Shown: positions 1-7,159 of the stretch, piece after piece
How positions within the stretch are numbered: the first letter of the stretch is position 1
How the letters are laid out: each line of letters opens with the position of its first letter
Assembly (NCBI GenBank): GCA_014764075.1
Contig: JACXUE010000061.1
Span: forward strand, 1-7,386
From: Sulfuricurvum sp.
GTDB taxonomy: Bacteria; Campylobacterota; Campylobacteria; Campylobacterales; Sulfurimonadaceae
Length of the DNA: 7,386 nucleotides
Reading direction: 5' to 3'
Notes under the pieces: model-generated
What the model was told of the DNA's origin: nothing
The model's input: the letters and a program-made list of their open reading frames with translations, nothing else
Databases searched by the model: none
Made by a program: the position numbers and the translations under genes

Positions 1-56
1 GCGGGAAACGGAGTCGTGCGGAGTTTCTCTCCGCCGTTGATGGCTAATGTATTCAT
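1..56 (-). CDS. DegT/DnrJ/EryC1-type sugar aminotransferase, N-terminal fragment (runs off left edge)
   Basis: Only the first 18 codons lie in the window; they read MNTLAINGGEKLRTTPFP. The LAINGG...R..PFP pattern is the usual opening of one branch of the DegT/DnrJ/EryC1 PLP-dependent aminotransferases, which transaminate keto-sugars or keto-cyclitols. The start is supported in two ways. The ATG shares one base with the TAA stop of the upstream oxidoreductase gene (TAATG), and an AAAAGG Shine-Dalgarno-like stretch lies 7 nt before it, inside the end of that gene. This opening differs from that of PseC in the same operon, so it is a second, distinct aminotransferase rather than a duplicate. The PLP lysine and all other catalytic residues lie outside the window, so the substrate cannot be inferred. 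The family call rests on a short segment and is moderately secure. Confidence 0.72.
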   Translation of the reverse strand, partial: MNTLAINGGEKLRTTPFP

Positions 57-1009
57 TAATAAACCTTTTCCATGGCTTGAAATATCCGTTCATGAATCAA
101 GAGATGTTCGTTTAAGATTTCGCGGCACTCTTCGCTACTGCGGTGGAGTAAAAATTCCAGAGAGTTGAGTGCGTATTGAGAGAGATTGGTATGAATTGTC
201 TTACGGCGTTCCAAGACAAAATACCCTTTATACAGAGGGGATGGGATTTTAGAATAGATCTCAATTATTTCTCCACCGTCAAGTATTTTGAGAACGGCGT
301 GTTCAAACCACAAGGTTGCTTCAAACAACGAGTATTCGCATGGACTGAGAACCGATACCGTTCCGACACCGTGTTCAAGAGAGATTCCAAATTCTCCGCA
401 TACATCGCCGTGACATAAAGAAGCATTAAATGTCCGAATCGTATGCAATGGACCCAGAAGATGACTTAGTACACCCAGCAAATGTGATCCGTTATGAAGG
501 AGCCCTTTAGTGCATACTCCCTGAAATCCGAGGTTTTTGCCGTAAACGCCCCGATGTACCTGCTCTGCGAGATCGATAAATGCGCTATTGTATCGGCGAA
601 TCAGATTGATGATGATTTTTTTCTTGCTGTTGTGGATGAGGGTAGTCAGTGTCGAAAGCTCTTCTTTAGTGGAGACTACAGGTTTTTCACACAAAATCAT
701 GGAACAGTCGTCACGGTGAAGCAAACGGCTAAGATGATTAAAATGTTCAGCGGTGATTGATGCTACTGAGACGATGTCGTAGGGACCTTCGCCGATATCT
801 TCTAACGTAACAAAATGTTCTACATCTCCCCACCGCTCCATAAAGGCAAAGGCGTTGAGCTCGTTGGGTTCGCAAATGGCACGTAGCTCAGTTTCGTTCG
901 AAATACTATAGGCGTGCGCATGGGAAGCGATGTTTTTAGAATTAGGATCATCGATAAGTCCGCCGATGCTTCCGGCGCCGACGATCAGAGCGCTCAGTGG
1001 TGTTGACAT
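56..1009 (-). CDS. Gfo/Idh/MocA-family NAD(P)-dependent oxidoreductase
   Basis: This is a 317-residue cytosolic protein with the two-part build of Gfo/Idh/MocA sugar dehydrogenases. An N-terminal Rossmann fold carries the dinucleotide-binding GAGSIG motif at residues 11-16. The family's EKP motif is at 108-110, whose lysine normally contacts cofactor and substrate. The stretch around HNGSH (172-176) sits where the family usually has a D-x-G-x-H active-site motif; here the first acid is replaced by His/Asn, while the histidine (176) is kept. Family members oxidise or reduce a sugar hydroxyl with NAD(P). The ATG directly abuts the TAG stop of the preceding gene, and its own stop overlaps the start of a DegT-type aminotransferase. 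That pairing suggests oxidation to a ketone followed by amination, as in WbpB/WbpE-type pairs, but this is inferred from context. The family call is firm; the substrate is unknown. Confidence 0.85.
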   Translation of the reverse strand: MSTPLSALIVGAGSIGGLIDDPNSKNIASHAHAYSISNETELRAICEPNELNAFAFMERWGDVEHFVTLEDIGEGPYDIVSVASITAEHFNHLSRLLHRDDCSMILCEKPVVSTKEELSTLTTLIHNSKKKIIINLIRRYNSAFIDLAEQVHRGVYGKNLGFQGVCTKGLLHNGSHLLGVLSHLLGPLHTIRTFNASLCHGDVCGEFGISLEHGVGTVSVLSPCEYSLFEATLWFEHAVLKILDGGEIIEIYSKIPSPLYKGYFVLERRKTIHTNLSQYALNSLEFLLHRSSEECREILNEHLLIHERIFQAMEKVY

Positions 1010-2005
1010 CTAGTGTTTGCCTGTAACAATTTTTAGAAATGAAGCAAAATCCATACCGAAATTATCCAGTTTCAATTCTATCGGTTCGTTGAGGCATCTC
1101 GGTAATTCGTCGAGGGCTCGAAGCTGTCGGCTTTGGGGTAGAGGAAGTAAAAAATCCCTATTGGAAGAGGGGAGATAAGAGATCACCGATTTGCCTAGGA
1201 GTGCACCGATGTAAAGTGCCATTGTATCGAATCCGATGACGATTTTTGACTCCATTAATTGAGCATTTAAATCGATTTCCCAAGAGTGATAGATTGAGAC
1301 GGGAATGTGTCTGAATCGGTCCAATAATTCACGGTATCCCTCAGCGGTATCGCTCGGATGAAGCCGTATGGTGAGAGTGTCGCATCCGAAATCGTCAAAA
1401 CGGTTTAAGATCTCTTCAAGGGCGCTGAATTGGGTAAATCCCCAATAGAGAGGATCGCTGTAAGTTTTTTGAGCCACTGAGGCAGTCGGTTCGCTGAGAA
1501 AGAGGAGGGTATTTTTAGAGGTAACCTTTACTCTGGAAGCATTTTTGAGAGTATTTATAAGGTAGTGATTGACCATCTTGAGTGTAGAAGGAAGTCCATG
1601 ATTTTGAGCAAGTTCAAATGCTTTTGGGTCGCTCAGCGCCGTAAAGTCACCTAGATTCTCTTCCCACCCCTTATCGGGAAATCCGAACCGCTCACGATAG
1701 TTGCTCCAATGATCCAAAAATGCGACCGTAGGGATACGATGTTTTTTGCAGTGGTTCACAAAAGGGCGTTCGATTCTTTCCTGCCATCCCGTTCCGAACA
1801 ATAACAGATCGGGAGTATCTGATTCGAGTTGGCGGACAGGATCGGTAATTACTTCGAACGGGAGAGCGTATTTGGAACAGACAGATGCCATGGGGCTAGT
1901 CGCAGTAGTGTAAATGTGCCATTTTGCACAAGTACGTTCGTGATCGATCAAAGCGCATAAAAGCTCTGAACATCCAGCATCGTGCGATACGACGGAAATT
2001 TTCAC
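1010..2005 (-). CDS. Putative GT-B-like glycosyltransferase of unknown family in the pse operon
   Basis: This is a 331-residue protein that I cannot assign to a named family. It starts with a Rossmann-like strand and turn (KISVVSHDAG) and has further alternating strand/helix segments, for example DLLLFGTG near 66-72 and IPTVAFLDHW at 91-100. An RLHP motif lies at 214-217, and a segment ending in TMALYIGALLGKSVISY lies at about 261-277. An HP motif followed by a small-residue/hydroxyl turn and a G-x-x-V-I strand is the arrangement of GT-B enzymes such as bacterial sialyltransferases, capsule transferases and CDP-glycerol transferases, so a CMP-Pse-using transferase is possible but unproven. 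No signal peptide or membrane segment is visible. The start chosen is a GTG whose GTGA overlaps the pseI stop, like the other coupled starts here; another in-frame GTG at 2020 would add five residues. Shine-Dalgarno support is weak for both. Confidence 0.6.
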   Translation of the reverse strand: MKISVVSHDAGCSELLCALIDHERTCAKWHIYTTATSPMASVCSKYALPFEVITDPVRQLESDTPDLLLFGTGWQERIERPFVNHCKKHRIPTVAFLDHWSNYRERFGFPDKGWEENLGDFTALSDPKAFELAQNHGLPSTLKMVNHYLINTLKNASRVKVTSKNTLLFLSEPTASVAQKTYSDPLYWGFTQFSALEEILNRFDDFGCDTLTIRLHPSDTAEGYRELLDRFRHIPVSIYHSWEIDLNAQLMESKIVIGFDTMALYIGALLGKSVISYLPSSNRDFLLPLPQSRQLRALDELPRCLNEPIELKLDNFGMDFASFLKIVTGKH

Positions 2006-3036
2006 TGGATATGATCCCACGAAAGCGGTGTCCCTTTGCCAATATCCGCTTTGAATTTTTTGCCGATAATTTCTTTGAGATGTTTGGGGGCTAATCCAAA
2101 TCCGGGACGGACGGATCGGACATTTGAAGCACTGATGGTTTCGCCCGCTTTCACATCTTCGGAAATAAACAGACTGCGCGAAAACTCCCGCGATTTCAAA
2201 CTTTTCGCTGAAAGTTCATACGTCACTTTCCCCAATAGTTTTTCGGTGTCGCGTACCGCATCGACCATCGCTTTAAACTCATGGGGTTCAAGACTGAACA
2301 CACTGTCTACGCCCCCCATACCGCGATCAAGGATAAAATGCTTCTCGATCACCCGTGCCCCCAAAGCAACGGCAGCGACAGGGGCAGCAAGACTCATCGT
2401 GTGATCCGAAAGACCCACATTCACACCAAAGCGGTTTTTTATATCGCTAATCGTGAGAAGATTCATCTCCTCCAATGCGGCAGGATAGGCAGAGGTACAT
2501 TTGAGCAGTGTGATCTGCTCATTCCCCATACGACGGCACGCTTCCAGCGCCTCTTCAATGTCACTTAGTGCCGCGATACCGGTGGAGATGATGATCGGTT
2601 TTCCTTTGGCGGCAGTGTATTCGATGAGGGGAATATCGGTAATCTCAAAACTGGCGATTTTATACGCTGGAACCTCCAAGTCGGACAAAAAATCGACCGC
2701 ACTGGTATCAAACGGAGAGGAAAATGCCTCCATGCCGAGACTTTTGGCATGATCGAAGAGAATGCTATGCCATTCCCACGGCGTCATCGCTTCGGCATAG
2801 AGATCATGGAATTTCCGTTTGTCCCACAGTGTCCCTTGCGAAATCGTAAACATCTCGCTATCGCAATCGAGGGTGATTGTATCGGAGGTATACGTTTGGA
2901 GCTTGATCGCATCCGCACCCGATGCCTTCATCGCATCAATCGTTTTCAGAGCCGTATCGAGCGAACCGTTGTGATTGGCGGAGAGTTCGGCGATAATAAA
3001 TACTTTTTCATCGATATTATGATGTCCAATCTTCAT
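2002..3036 (-). CDS. pseI: Pseudaminic acid synthase PseI
   Basis: PseI condenses 6-deoxy-AltdiNAc with phosphoenolpyruvate to give pseudaminic acid. The 344-residue length matches known PseI proteins (about 340). The N-terminal NeuB TIM barrel has AELSANHNG (16-24) and IKLQTY (44-49), which correspond to the phosphoenolpyruvate and metal-binding regions, and EKHF (231-234), whose histidine is the usual metal ligand. GGVDSVFSLEP follows at 241-251. From about residue 284 to the end there is an SAF (antifreeze-like) domain with VRPGFGLAPKHL and GKGTPLSWDHI, which in NeuB enzymes reaches into the partner subunit of the dimer. The ATG overlaps the pseH stop by 4 nt (ATGA), with GGAG 8 nt upstream. 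The surrounding pse genes favour PseI over the legionaminate or sialate synthases LegI and NeuB. Confidence 0.95.
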   Translation of the reverse strand: MKIGHHNIDEKVFIIAELSANHNGSLDTALKTIDAMKASGADAIKLQTYTSDTITLDCDSEMFTISQGTLWDKRKFHDLYAEAMTPWEWHSILFDHAKSLGMEAFSSPFDTSAVDFLSDLEVPAYKIASFEITDIPLIEYTAAKGKPIIISTGIAALSDIEEALEACRRMGNEQITLLKCTSAYPAALEEMNLLTISDIKNRFGVNVGLSDHTMSLAAPVAAVALGARVIEKHFILDRGMGGVDSVFSLEPHEFKAMVDAVRDTEKLLGKVTYELSAKSLKSREFSRSLFISEDVKAGETISASNVRSVRPGFGLAPKHLKEIIGKKFKADIGKGTPLSWDHIQ

Positions 3037-3500
3037 GCTCTTCGCTCCATGATAATCATCTCTCTCCCCTTATAAAATGTTCGGTTTCTCTCTGTAAAAT
3101 CGAATTTTTCGTACAAATGTTTAGCCCGCTCGTTGTCGGCGAAAACACTCGCGATCAACATTGTCACCCCAAGCGTTGAAAAGCCATACTCGATCAGAGC
3201 ACTCATCAATGCTTCGCCCACTCCGCGCATCTGGGGGTTGGCATAAATCCCAATCTCGGCAGAGATGTTGGTAATATCGGTAAAATCGATCACTCCGATA
3301 TAGCTATCGTCACCCTGAACCAAAAAATAGCGTTTATCCGCTCTATTTTTGAGCGATTCGACAAAGCGCAGATGGTTTTCCAGTGAAATCTCATCGCCAT
3401 TTAGCATCCAACACCGAATGTCGCTATGGTTGCGCCACTCTAACACCAATGTTAGTAGCTCTTTATCAAGCGTTGTAAAATCGAGCAATCGCACTTGCAT
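3033..3500 (-). CDS. pseH: PseH, UDP-4-amino-4,6-dideoxy-AltNAc N-acetyltransferase
   Basis: PseH is a GNAT-fold enzyme that acetylates the 4-amino group made by PseC, using acetyl-CoA, to give UDP-2,4-diacetamido-2,4,6-trideoxy-altrose. The 155-residue protein matches the Campylobacter enzyme in length (157) and in landmarks: WRNH at 22-25, HLRF at 43-46, KRYFLV at 56-61 and GVIDF at 69-73. The acetyl-CoA pyrophosphate loop is MRGVGEAL at 91-98, and the C-terminal N.RAKHLYEKFDF block spans 123-135. The start lies 35 nt inside the end of pseG, in the +1 frame, and is supported by an AAGGGGTG ribosome binding site and by agreement with the family N-terminus. The stop overlaps pseI by 4 nt. Confidence 0.93.
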   Translation of the reverse strand: MQVRLLDFTTLDKELLTLVLEWRNHSDIRCWMLNGDEISLENHLRFVESLKNRADKRYFLVQGDDSYIGVIDFTDITNISAEIGIYANPQMRGVGEALMSALIEYGFSTLGVTMLIASVFADNERAKHLYEKFDFTERNRTFYKGREMIIMERRA

Positions 3501-4329
3501 CCCACCCCTTTAACACGGGATACCCCTCTTTTTCTAAATAGACAAACATATCCTCTTGGTTTGTGGCTGTTTGTACTCCAATAAAAGGGATCTCCATAAA
3601 CAACACCTCATGCACCATGACGCTGGGGGTAATGATCGCCAAGCGGCTTTGGTGGAGGAGTTGCGCGATCCGTATAGAATCGACCTCCAATGTGATATTT
3701 TTTTTCGTTTGAACAAAGGTTTTGAGTTCTCCTAAGTGAGAGTTTCCCGATGTCGTGACGACACAGACTCTCAAATCATCGCTTAGGGTTGAGAGAATGC
3801 TCATCGTCGCATTCGTCGGATCGGTTCCCCCCATCGCAATAAAAAGATCGTAGAGTTTTTCTCGTTGGATTTGCTTTTCGGTTTTAAACTCATCGCGTAT
3901 CAGCGTATACTCCGCACCGCACCGAAGTTCACACTGTTCAGGCACCAACCCACGGTATCGAGCCGGATCCGCCGAGATATTGTGGTTGAGGAGAATGTCA
4001 CAATGGTGAGCCGCATAAGTATCGTCAAATGAGAGAATCTGCACACCCGTTGCCTCTTTGACCTTTTTCTCATAAACGGCATCAATACCGTAGTGGTCGA
4101 ATACCACCCTGTCGATATTTTGCTCTCTTATAAGAGCGATTAGCTCATCGGGATCATTCGACGTTAGAAGGTCGACGGGATAGGGAATCTGATCGATGAT
4201 ATTGCCGTTCAAATTTTGGCAAGCGAACCGTACCGTATCCTGCGGATATTGAGCGGCAAACACCACATCGCGCATAATGTGTCCCAATCCGATGGCGCTC
4301 GAAGAGTCGGCACGGATAAGGAGGTTCAT
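3466..4329 (-). CDS. pseG: PseG, UDP-6-deoxy-AltdiNAc hydrolase
   Basis: PseG removes UDP from UDP-2,4-diacetamido-2,4,6-trideoxy-beta-L-altropyranose and frees the sugar for PseI. It has a GT-B fold related to MurG. The 287-residue product (Campylobacter PseG is about 274) shows RADSSSAIGLGHIMRD near the N-terminus. Its His17 coincides with the catalytic His17 reported for C. jejuni PseG. In the C-terminal domain, AMGGTDPTN is the glycine-rich nucleotide loop, and PSVMVHEVLFMEIPFIGVQ with the following N-Q-E-D segment is the UDP-binding region. The reading frame is open for 44 more codons upstream, but ATG 4327-4329 is preferred because it overlaps the pseF stop as ATGA and gives the family N-terminus. 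The 3' end overlaps pseH by 35 nt. An A8 run in the coding strand (3698-3705) is in frame and leaves the gene intact. Confidence 0.94.
   Translation of the reverse strand: MNLLIRADSSSAIGLGHIMRDVVFAAQYPQDTVRFACQNLNGNIIDQIPYPVDLLTSNDPDELIALIREQNIDRVVFDHYGIDAVYEKKVKEATGVQILSFDDTYAAHHCDILLNHNISADPARYRGLVPEQCELRCGAEYTLIRDEFKTEKQIQREKLYDLFIAMGGTDPTNATMSILSTLSDDLRVCVVTTSGNSHLGELKTFVQTKKNITLEVDSIRIAQLLHQSRLAIITPSVMVHEVLFMEIPFIGVQTATNQEDMFVYLEKEGYPVLKGWDASAIARFYNA
3504..3510 (-). promoter_or_regulatory. Ribosome binding site for pseH inside pseG
   Basis: Minus-strand AAGGGGT pairs well with the anti-Shine-Dalgarno sequence, allowing one G-U pair, and lies 3 nt before the pseH ATG. It is embedded in the last codons of pseG. 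This supports independent or re-initiating translation of pseH at 3500 despite the 35-nt overlap. Confidence 0.6.
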
Positions 4330-5012
4330 AGTTCTTGGAGCACTTTGTGCATCAGTTCGGCGCGCGTCCAGTCCTCTAACGTATCGATGTCCTGCACCAG
4401 ATGACGCGGCAAAACGATCGTTGTCGCCGCATCGGAGAAGATCGCTTTTCCCCCCAGCCATGCATCGGTCGTTCCCCAGTAAAATTGCCCCACATCGTGA
4501 TACGCCTCTTCGAGGTCTTGTGAGCGCGTTGCGAAATGCTCGGGATAAAACATTTCGATATTTCCCCTCTCGTCACGTTTCACACCGCGCTGAATCGGAA
4601 ACGGGAACGTCGTAACAGGAAATGCGTATTGTTTGTTATGGGTGATAAGAGCGTTGTAGGCTTCAAAGATGTCTTGAGCACGGATAAATGGGGCGGTAGC
4701 ATAGATACAGCAGGCGTACTCGATAACCGAATCGTTTTGAAGGGTTTGGATCGCGTGAGCGATGACAGGGATCGTCGCGGTGTGATCATCGCTCAGCTCT
4801 TTGGGTCGCATAAAGGGAATCTCTGCGCCGTAAAGGCGCGCTACTTCGGCAATCTCTTCATCATCGGTGGTAACCACGATACGATCAAATAGCCCTGATT
4901 CCTGCGCCGCTTTGATGCTGTGCGCAATGATAGGGATACCGGCAAAAGTTTTGATGTTTTTTCGGGGTATCCGTTTGCTTCCGCCACGGGCGGGGATAAT
5001 AGCGACACGCAT
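4326..5012 (-). CDS. pseF: PseF, CMP-pseudaminic acid synthetase
   Basis: PseF activates pseudaminic acid with CTP to make CMP-Pse, the donor for flagellin glycosylation; this is the last step of the pathway. The 228-residue protein is of the CMP-sialate/CMP-Kdo cytidylyltransferase type. It opens with IIPARGGSKRIPRKN at residues 5-19, the CTP-binding signature. VVTTDDEEIA follows at about 46-55, then RPKELSDDHT at about 69-78, which belongs to the nucleotide-binding cleft. QDIDTLEDW near the C-terminus is the metal- and substrate-associated tail motif of the family. The length is typical. The ATG shares one base with the pseC TAA stop (TAATG), and no good separate Shine-Dalgarno site is visible, so translation probably depends on coupling to pseC. 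NeuA or LegF is a possible confusion, but the neighbouring pse genes settle the assignment. Confidence 0.94.
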   Translation of the reverse strand: MRVAIIPARGGSKRIPRKNIKTFAGIPIIAHSIKAAQESGLFDRIVVTTDDEEIAEVARLYGAEIPFMRPKELSDDHTATIPVIAHAIQTLQNDSVIEYACCIYATAPFIRAQDIFEAYNALITHNKQYAFPVTTFPFPIQRGVKRDERGNIEMFYPEHFATRSQDLEEAYHDVGQFYWGTTDAWLGGKAIFSDAATTIVLPRHLVQDIDTLEDWTRAELMHKVLQEL

Positions 5013-6145
5013 TAGATGCTACATCCACGATGGGCAAATCGTTCGAGTACTTTTGAAACGGTTTCCGCTACGTATTCAGCATCGGCAATCGTCATTTTCT
5101 GGTGACATGGGATAGAGAGTTCACTTTTGTAAAACAGTTCGGTGTTCGGCAACCGCTGTTCCCCAAATCTCTCTTTGTAAAAACTGTTTTGATAGATCGG
5201 TTTGTAGTGAACCTGTACCCCCAGCCCGCACTCTTGTAATTCGGTAAAAATCTCTTCTTTAGCACAATGCAATTCGGGAGCGAGTAAAATGGGATAGAGA
5301 TGACGTGCACTTTGTTCACGATGCGAAATCGCTATTGTCGAGAAAAATGGCTGATTTTTGAATCTTTCATCATAATAGCGCCCTAAGTGTTCACGTATAT
5401 TGATAAAACGATCAAGTTTATGCAGTTGGGAGAGTCCCAATGCGGCAGCAAACTCTGTGAGTCGATAATTGTGCCCCAAACTTACCATATCGGAGTTCCA
5501 CAGTTGCTTTTTTACGATACCGTGAGAGCGAAAAAGACGTAGTTGTTGAGCAAAGGCTTCGTTATCGGTAACTACTGCTCCGCCTTCACCGGTCGTAATC
5601 GGTTTGATTGCATGAAAACTAAAAATAGTCATATCCGAATACGAACCGATTTTTTTGTGGTTAATGTCACTTCCAAGAGCATGAGAAGCGTCTTCAATCA
5701 CGAGTAATTGGTGCTTTTTTGCAATCTCTTTGATGGTTTCTATCGCAACCGGTTTGCCTGCAAAATCGACAGGGACGATTGCTTTCGTTTGATCGGTAAT
5801 AAGCGATTCAATCAGCGTTTCATCAATGTTCCCATCCATTTTGATATCACAGAAAACAGGCTTTGCACCGAGCGCAATCGCCATATTGGATGTTGCGACA
5901 AAACTGATCGGCGTGGTGATGATCTCGTCGTTTTCAGAGATTCCTGCAACGGCATACGCACCCAATAACGCCGAAGTCGCAGAGTTAAATGTTACACAAT
6001 AACGCGCACCTACATACTCGGCAATTGCCTCTTCAAATTCTTGAACTTTAGCCCCTTGCGTGAGGTGCGAACTTTGCAAAACTTCAACAACAGCAGCTAT
6101 ATCATTCTCTTCAATAAACTGTGTTGAGTAGGGAAGTTGAATCAT
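5012..6145 (-). CDS. pseC: PseC, PLP-dependent UDP-4-keto-6-deoxy-AltNAc aminotransferase
   Basis: PseC transfers an amino group, usually from glutamate, to C4 of the 4-keto sugar made by PseB. It belongs to the DegT/DnrJ/EryC1 fold-type I PLP enzymes. The 377-residue length matches known PseC (about 375). The PLP-binding lysine is K181 in FSFHAIKPITTGEGG, the aspartate that contacts the cofactor ring nitrogen is D152 in EDASHALG, and the phosphate-binding NSATSAL is at 54-60. SHGIVK and GHNYRLTEFAAALGLSQL are the usual C-terminal active-site blocks. The ATG overlaps the pseB stop by 4 nt (ATGA), and a GAGGAAAA ribosome binding site lies in the last pseB codons. LegC is the main alternative, but the order behind pseB and the HAIKPITTGEGG wording favour PseC. 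Confidence 0.95.
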   Translation of the reverse strand: MIQLPYSTQFIEENDIAAVVEVLQSSHLTQGAKVQEFEEAIAEYVGARYCVTFNSATSALLGAYAVAGISENDEIITTPISFVATSNMAIALGAKPVFCDIKMDGNIDETLIESLITDQTKAIVPVDFAGKPVAIETIKEIAKKHQLLVIEDASHALGSDINHKKIGSYSDMTIFSFHAIKPITTGEGGAVVTDNEAFAQQLRLFRSHGIVKKQLWNSDMVSLGHNYRLTEFAAALGLSQLHKLDRFINIREHLGRYYDERFKNQPFFSTIAISHREQSARHLYPILLAPELHCAKEEIFTELQECGLGVQVHYKPIYQNSFYKERFGEQRLPNTELFYKSELSIPCHQKMTIADAEYVAETVSKVLERFAHRGCSI

Positions 6146-7149
6146 TTTTCCTCATTTTGGGTGAGTGCAATTTTTTCCAGCAGCGCTTCTGCGCTCAACC
6201 ATTCGGTATTGGTTTCGGAACTGTATTTAAACCCGTATTCGACCGCTTTTCCGATTTCACCAGAATTATTGAGGGTATAATCAGCAGTTTCGGTAAATTG
6301 AATGGATGGTTTAATAACGTAATGGTCATGAAATTCAAGGGTAAGGTGGGAGTCATCACGCGGACACATCACTTCATGCATTTTTTCCCCTGGACGAATT
6401 CCGACATTTTTATGAGGTAGGTGAGGTGCAATCGCACGGGCAACATCGACCACTTTCATTGAAGGGATTTTCGGAATGAAAATCTCTCCTCCGTGCATCC
6501 GCTCAAAATTTTTCAGGACAAAATCGACCCCCTCTTGTAACGTAATCCAAAATCGGGTCATTCTCTCATCGGTAATTGGGAGCTCACTAGCCCCCTCGGC
6601 AATCAGTTTTTGAAAAAATGGTACGACAGAACCGCGTGAACCCAAGACATTTCCGTAACGTACGACGGCAAAAGAGATCGGTTTTCCGCCGGTGATGTTG
6701 TTGGCAGCGACAAAGAGTTTATCGCTGGCGAGCTTCGTAGCCCCATAGAGATTGATAGGGCTGGCAGCTTTGTCAGTAGAGAGGGCGATCACTTTTGAAA
6801 CTCCGCAACGCAAAGAGGCATCAATGACATTTTGAGCCCCGTTGATATTGGTTTTGATTGCTTCCATCGGATTGTATTCAGCGATAGGTACATGTTTGAG
6901 AGCTGCAGCATGGACAACATAATCGACTCCATTCATCGCCTTTTCCAAACGTGGAAGATCGCGGACATCGCCGATAAAATAGCGCATACACGGATGATTA
7001 AAGCGCTGTGCCATCTCATATTGTTTGAGCTCATCTCTTGAATAGATAATGATTTTGTTTGGAGTAAAACGGGAGAGAATCGTTTTAACAAATTGTTTTC
7101 CAAAACTGCCGGTACCACCGGTAATGAGTATATTTTTTCCATTAAGCAT
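6142..7149 (-). CDS. pseB: PseB, UDP-GlcNAc 4,6-dehydratase (5-inverting)
   Basis: PseB starts the pathway: an NADP-bound SDR enzyme that dehydrates UDP-GlcNAc and inverts C5 to give UDP-2-acetamido-2,6-dideoxy-L-arabino-hexos-4-ulose. The 335-residue product matches Campylobacter PseB (334) closely from its first residues. The cofactor loop TGGTGSFG is at 10-17. The catalytic STDKAASPINLYGATK block holds D126, K127 and Y135, spaced like D132/K133/Y141 of Helicobacter FlaA1, with K139 as the SDR lysine. RYGNVLGSRGSVVPFF and the GEIFIPKIPSMK stretch also match. The frame opens five codons earlier at ATG 7164, but ATG 7149 is preferred: it gives the family N-terminus and has AGGA 6 nt upstream. 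It is the first gene of the operon behind fliD and a sigma-54-like promoter. Confidence 0.96.
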   Translation of the reverse strand: MLNGKNILITGGTGSFGKQFVKTILSRFTPNKIIIYSRDELKQYEMAQRFNHPCMRYFIGDVRDLPRLEKAMNGVDYVVHAAALKHVPIAEYNPMEAIKTNINGAQNVIDASLRCGVSKVIALSTDKAASPINLYGATKLASDKLFVAANNITGGKPISFAVVRYGNVLGSRGSVVPFFQKLIAEGASELPITDERMTRFWITLQEGVDFVLKNFERMHGGEIFIPKIPSMKVVDVARAIAPHLPHKNVGIRPGEKMHEVMCPRDDSHLTLEFHDHYVIKPSIQFTETADYTLNNSGEIGKAVEYGFKYSSETNTEWLSAEALLEKIALTQNEEK

Positions 7150-7155
7150 GCATAA

Positions 7156-7159
7156 TCCT
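7156..7159 (-). promoter_or_regulatory. Ribosome binding site deciding the pseB start
   Basis: On the minus strand AGGA is followed by TTATGC and then ATG, an ideal 6-nt spacing. The in-frame ATG 15 nt upstream (7162-7164) has only TAGG directly against it, which is too close. If the sigma-54 start is right, that upstream codon would also have a leader of only a few bases. This favours the ATG at 7149. Confidence 0.7.

Noticed and set aside
2006..2020. Upstream GTG for the putative transferase
   Set aside because: It would extend the overlap with pseI to 19 nt and add residues outside the Rossmann-like start; GTG at 2005 fits the 4-nt coupling pattern. This is a preference, not proof.
2036..2568. 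Plus-strand open frames opposite pseI, and similar ones opposite other genes
   Set aside because: They lie wholly antisense to well-supported genes, lack recognisable domains, and have no plausible gene context of their own.
3698..3705. A8 run in pseG (T8 on the plus strand) as a phase-variation or slippage tract
   Set aside because: The gene is intact through it, and eight A residues coding for lysines are common; flagellar glycosylation phase switches in Campylobacter usually use longer G/C tracts.
3827..3832. C6 tract (G6 on the coding strand) in pseG
   Set aside because: It encodes the conserved M-G-G-T nucleotide loop and is too short to be a likely contingency tract.
4330..4461. Extended N-terminus of pseG (44 extra codons, upstream ATG at 4461)
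   Set aside because: The extension lies entirely inside pseF, is arginine-rich and low in family likeness, and the ATG at 4329 gives the known PseG N-terminus with a 4-nt overlap.
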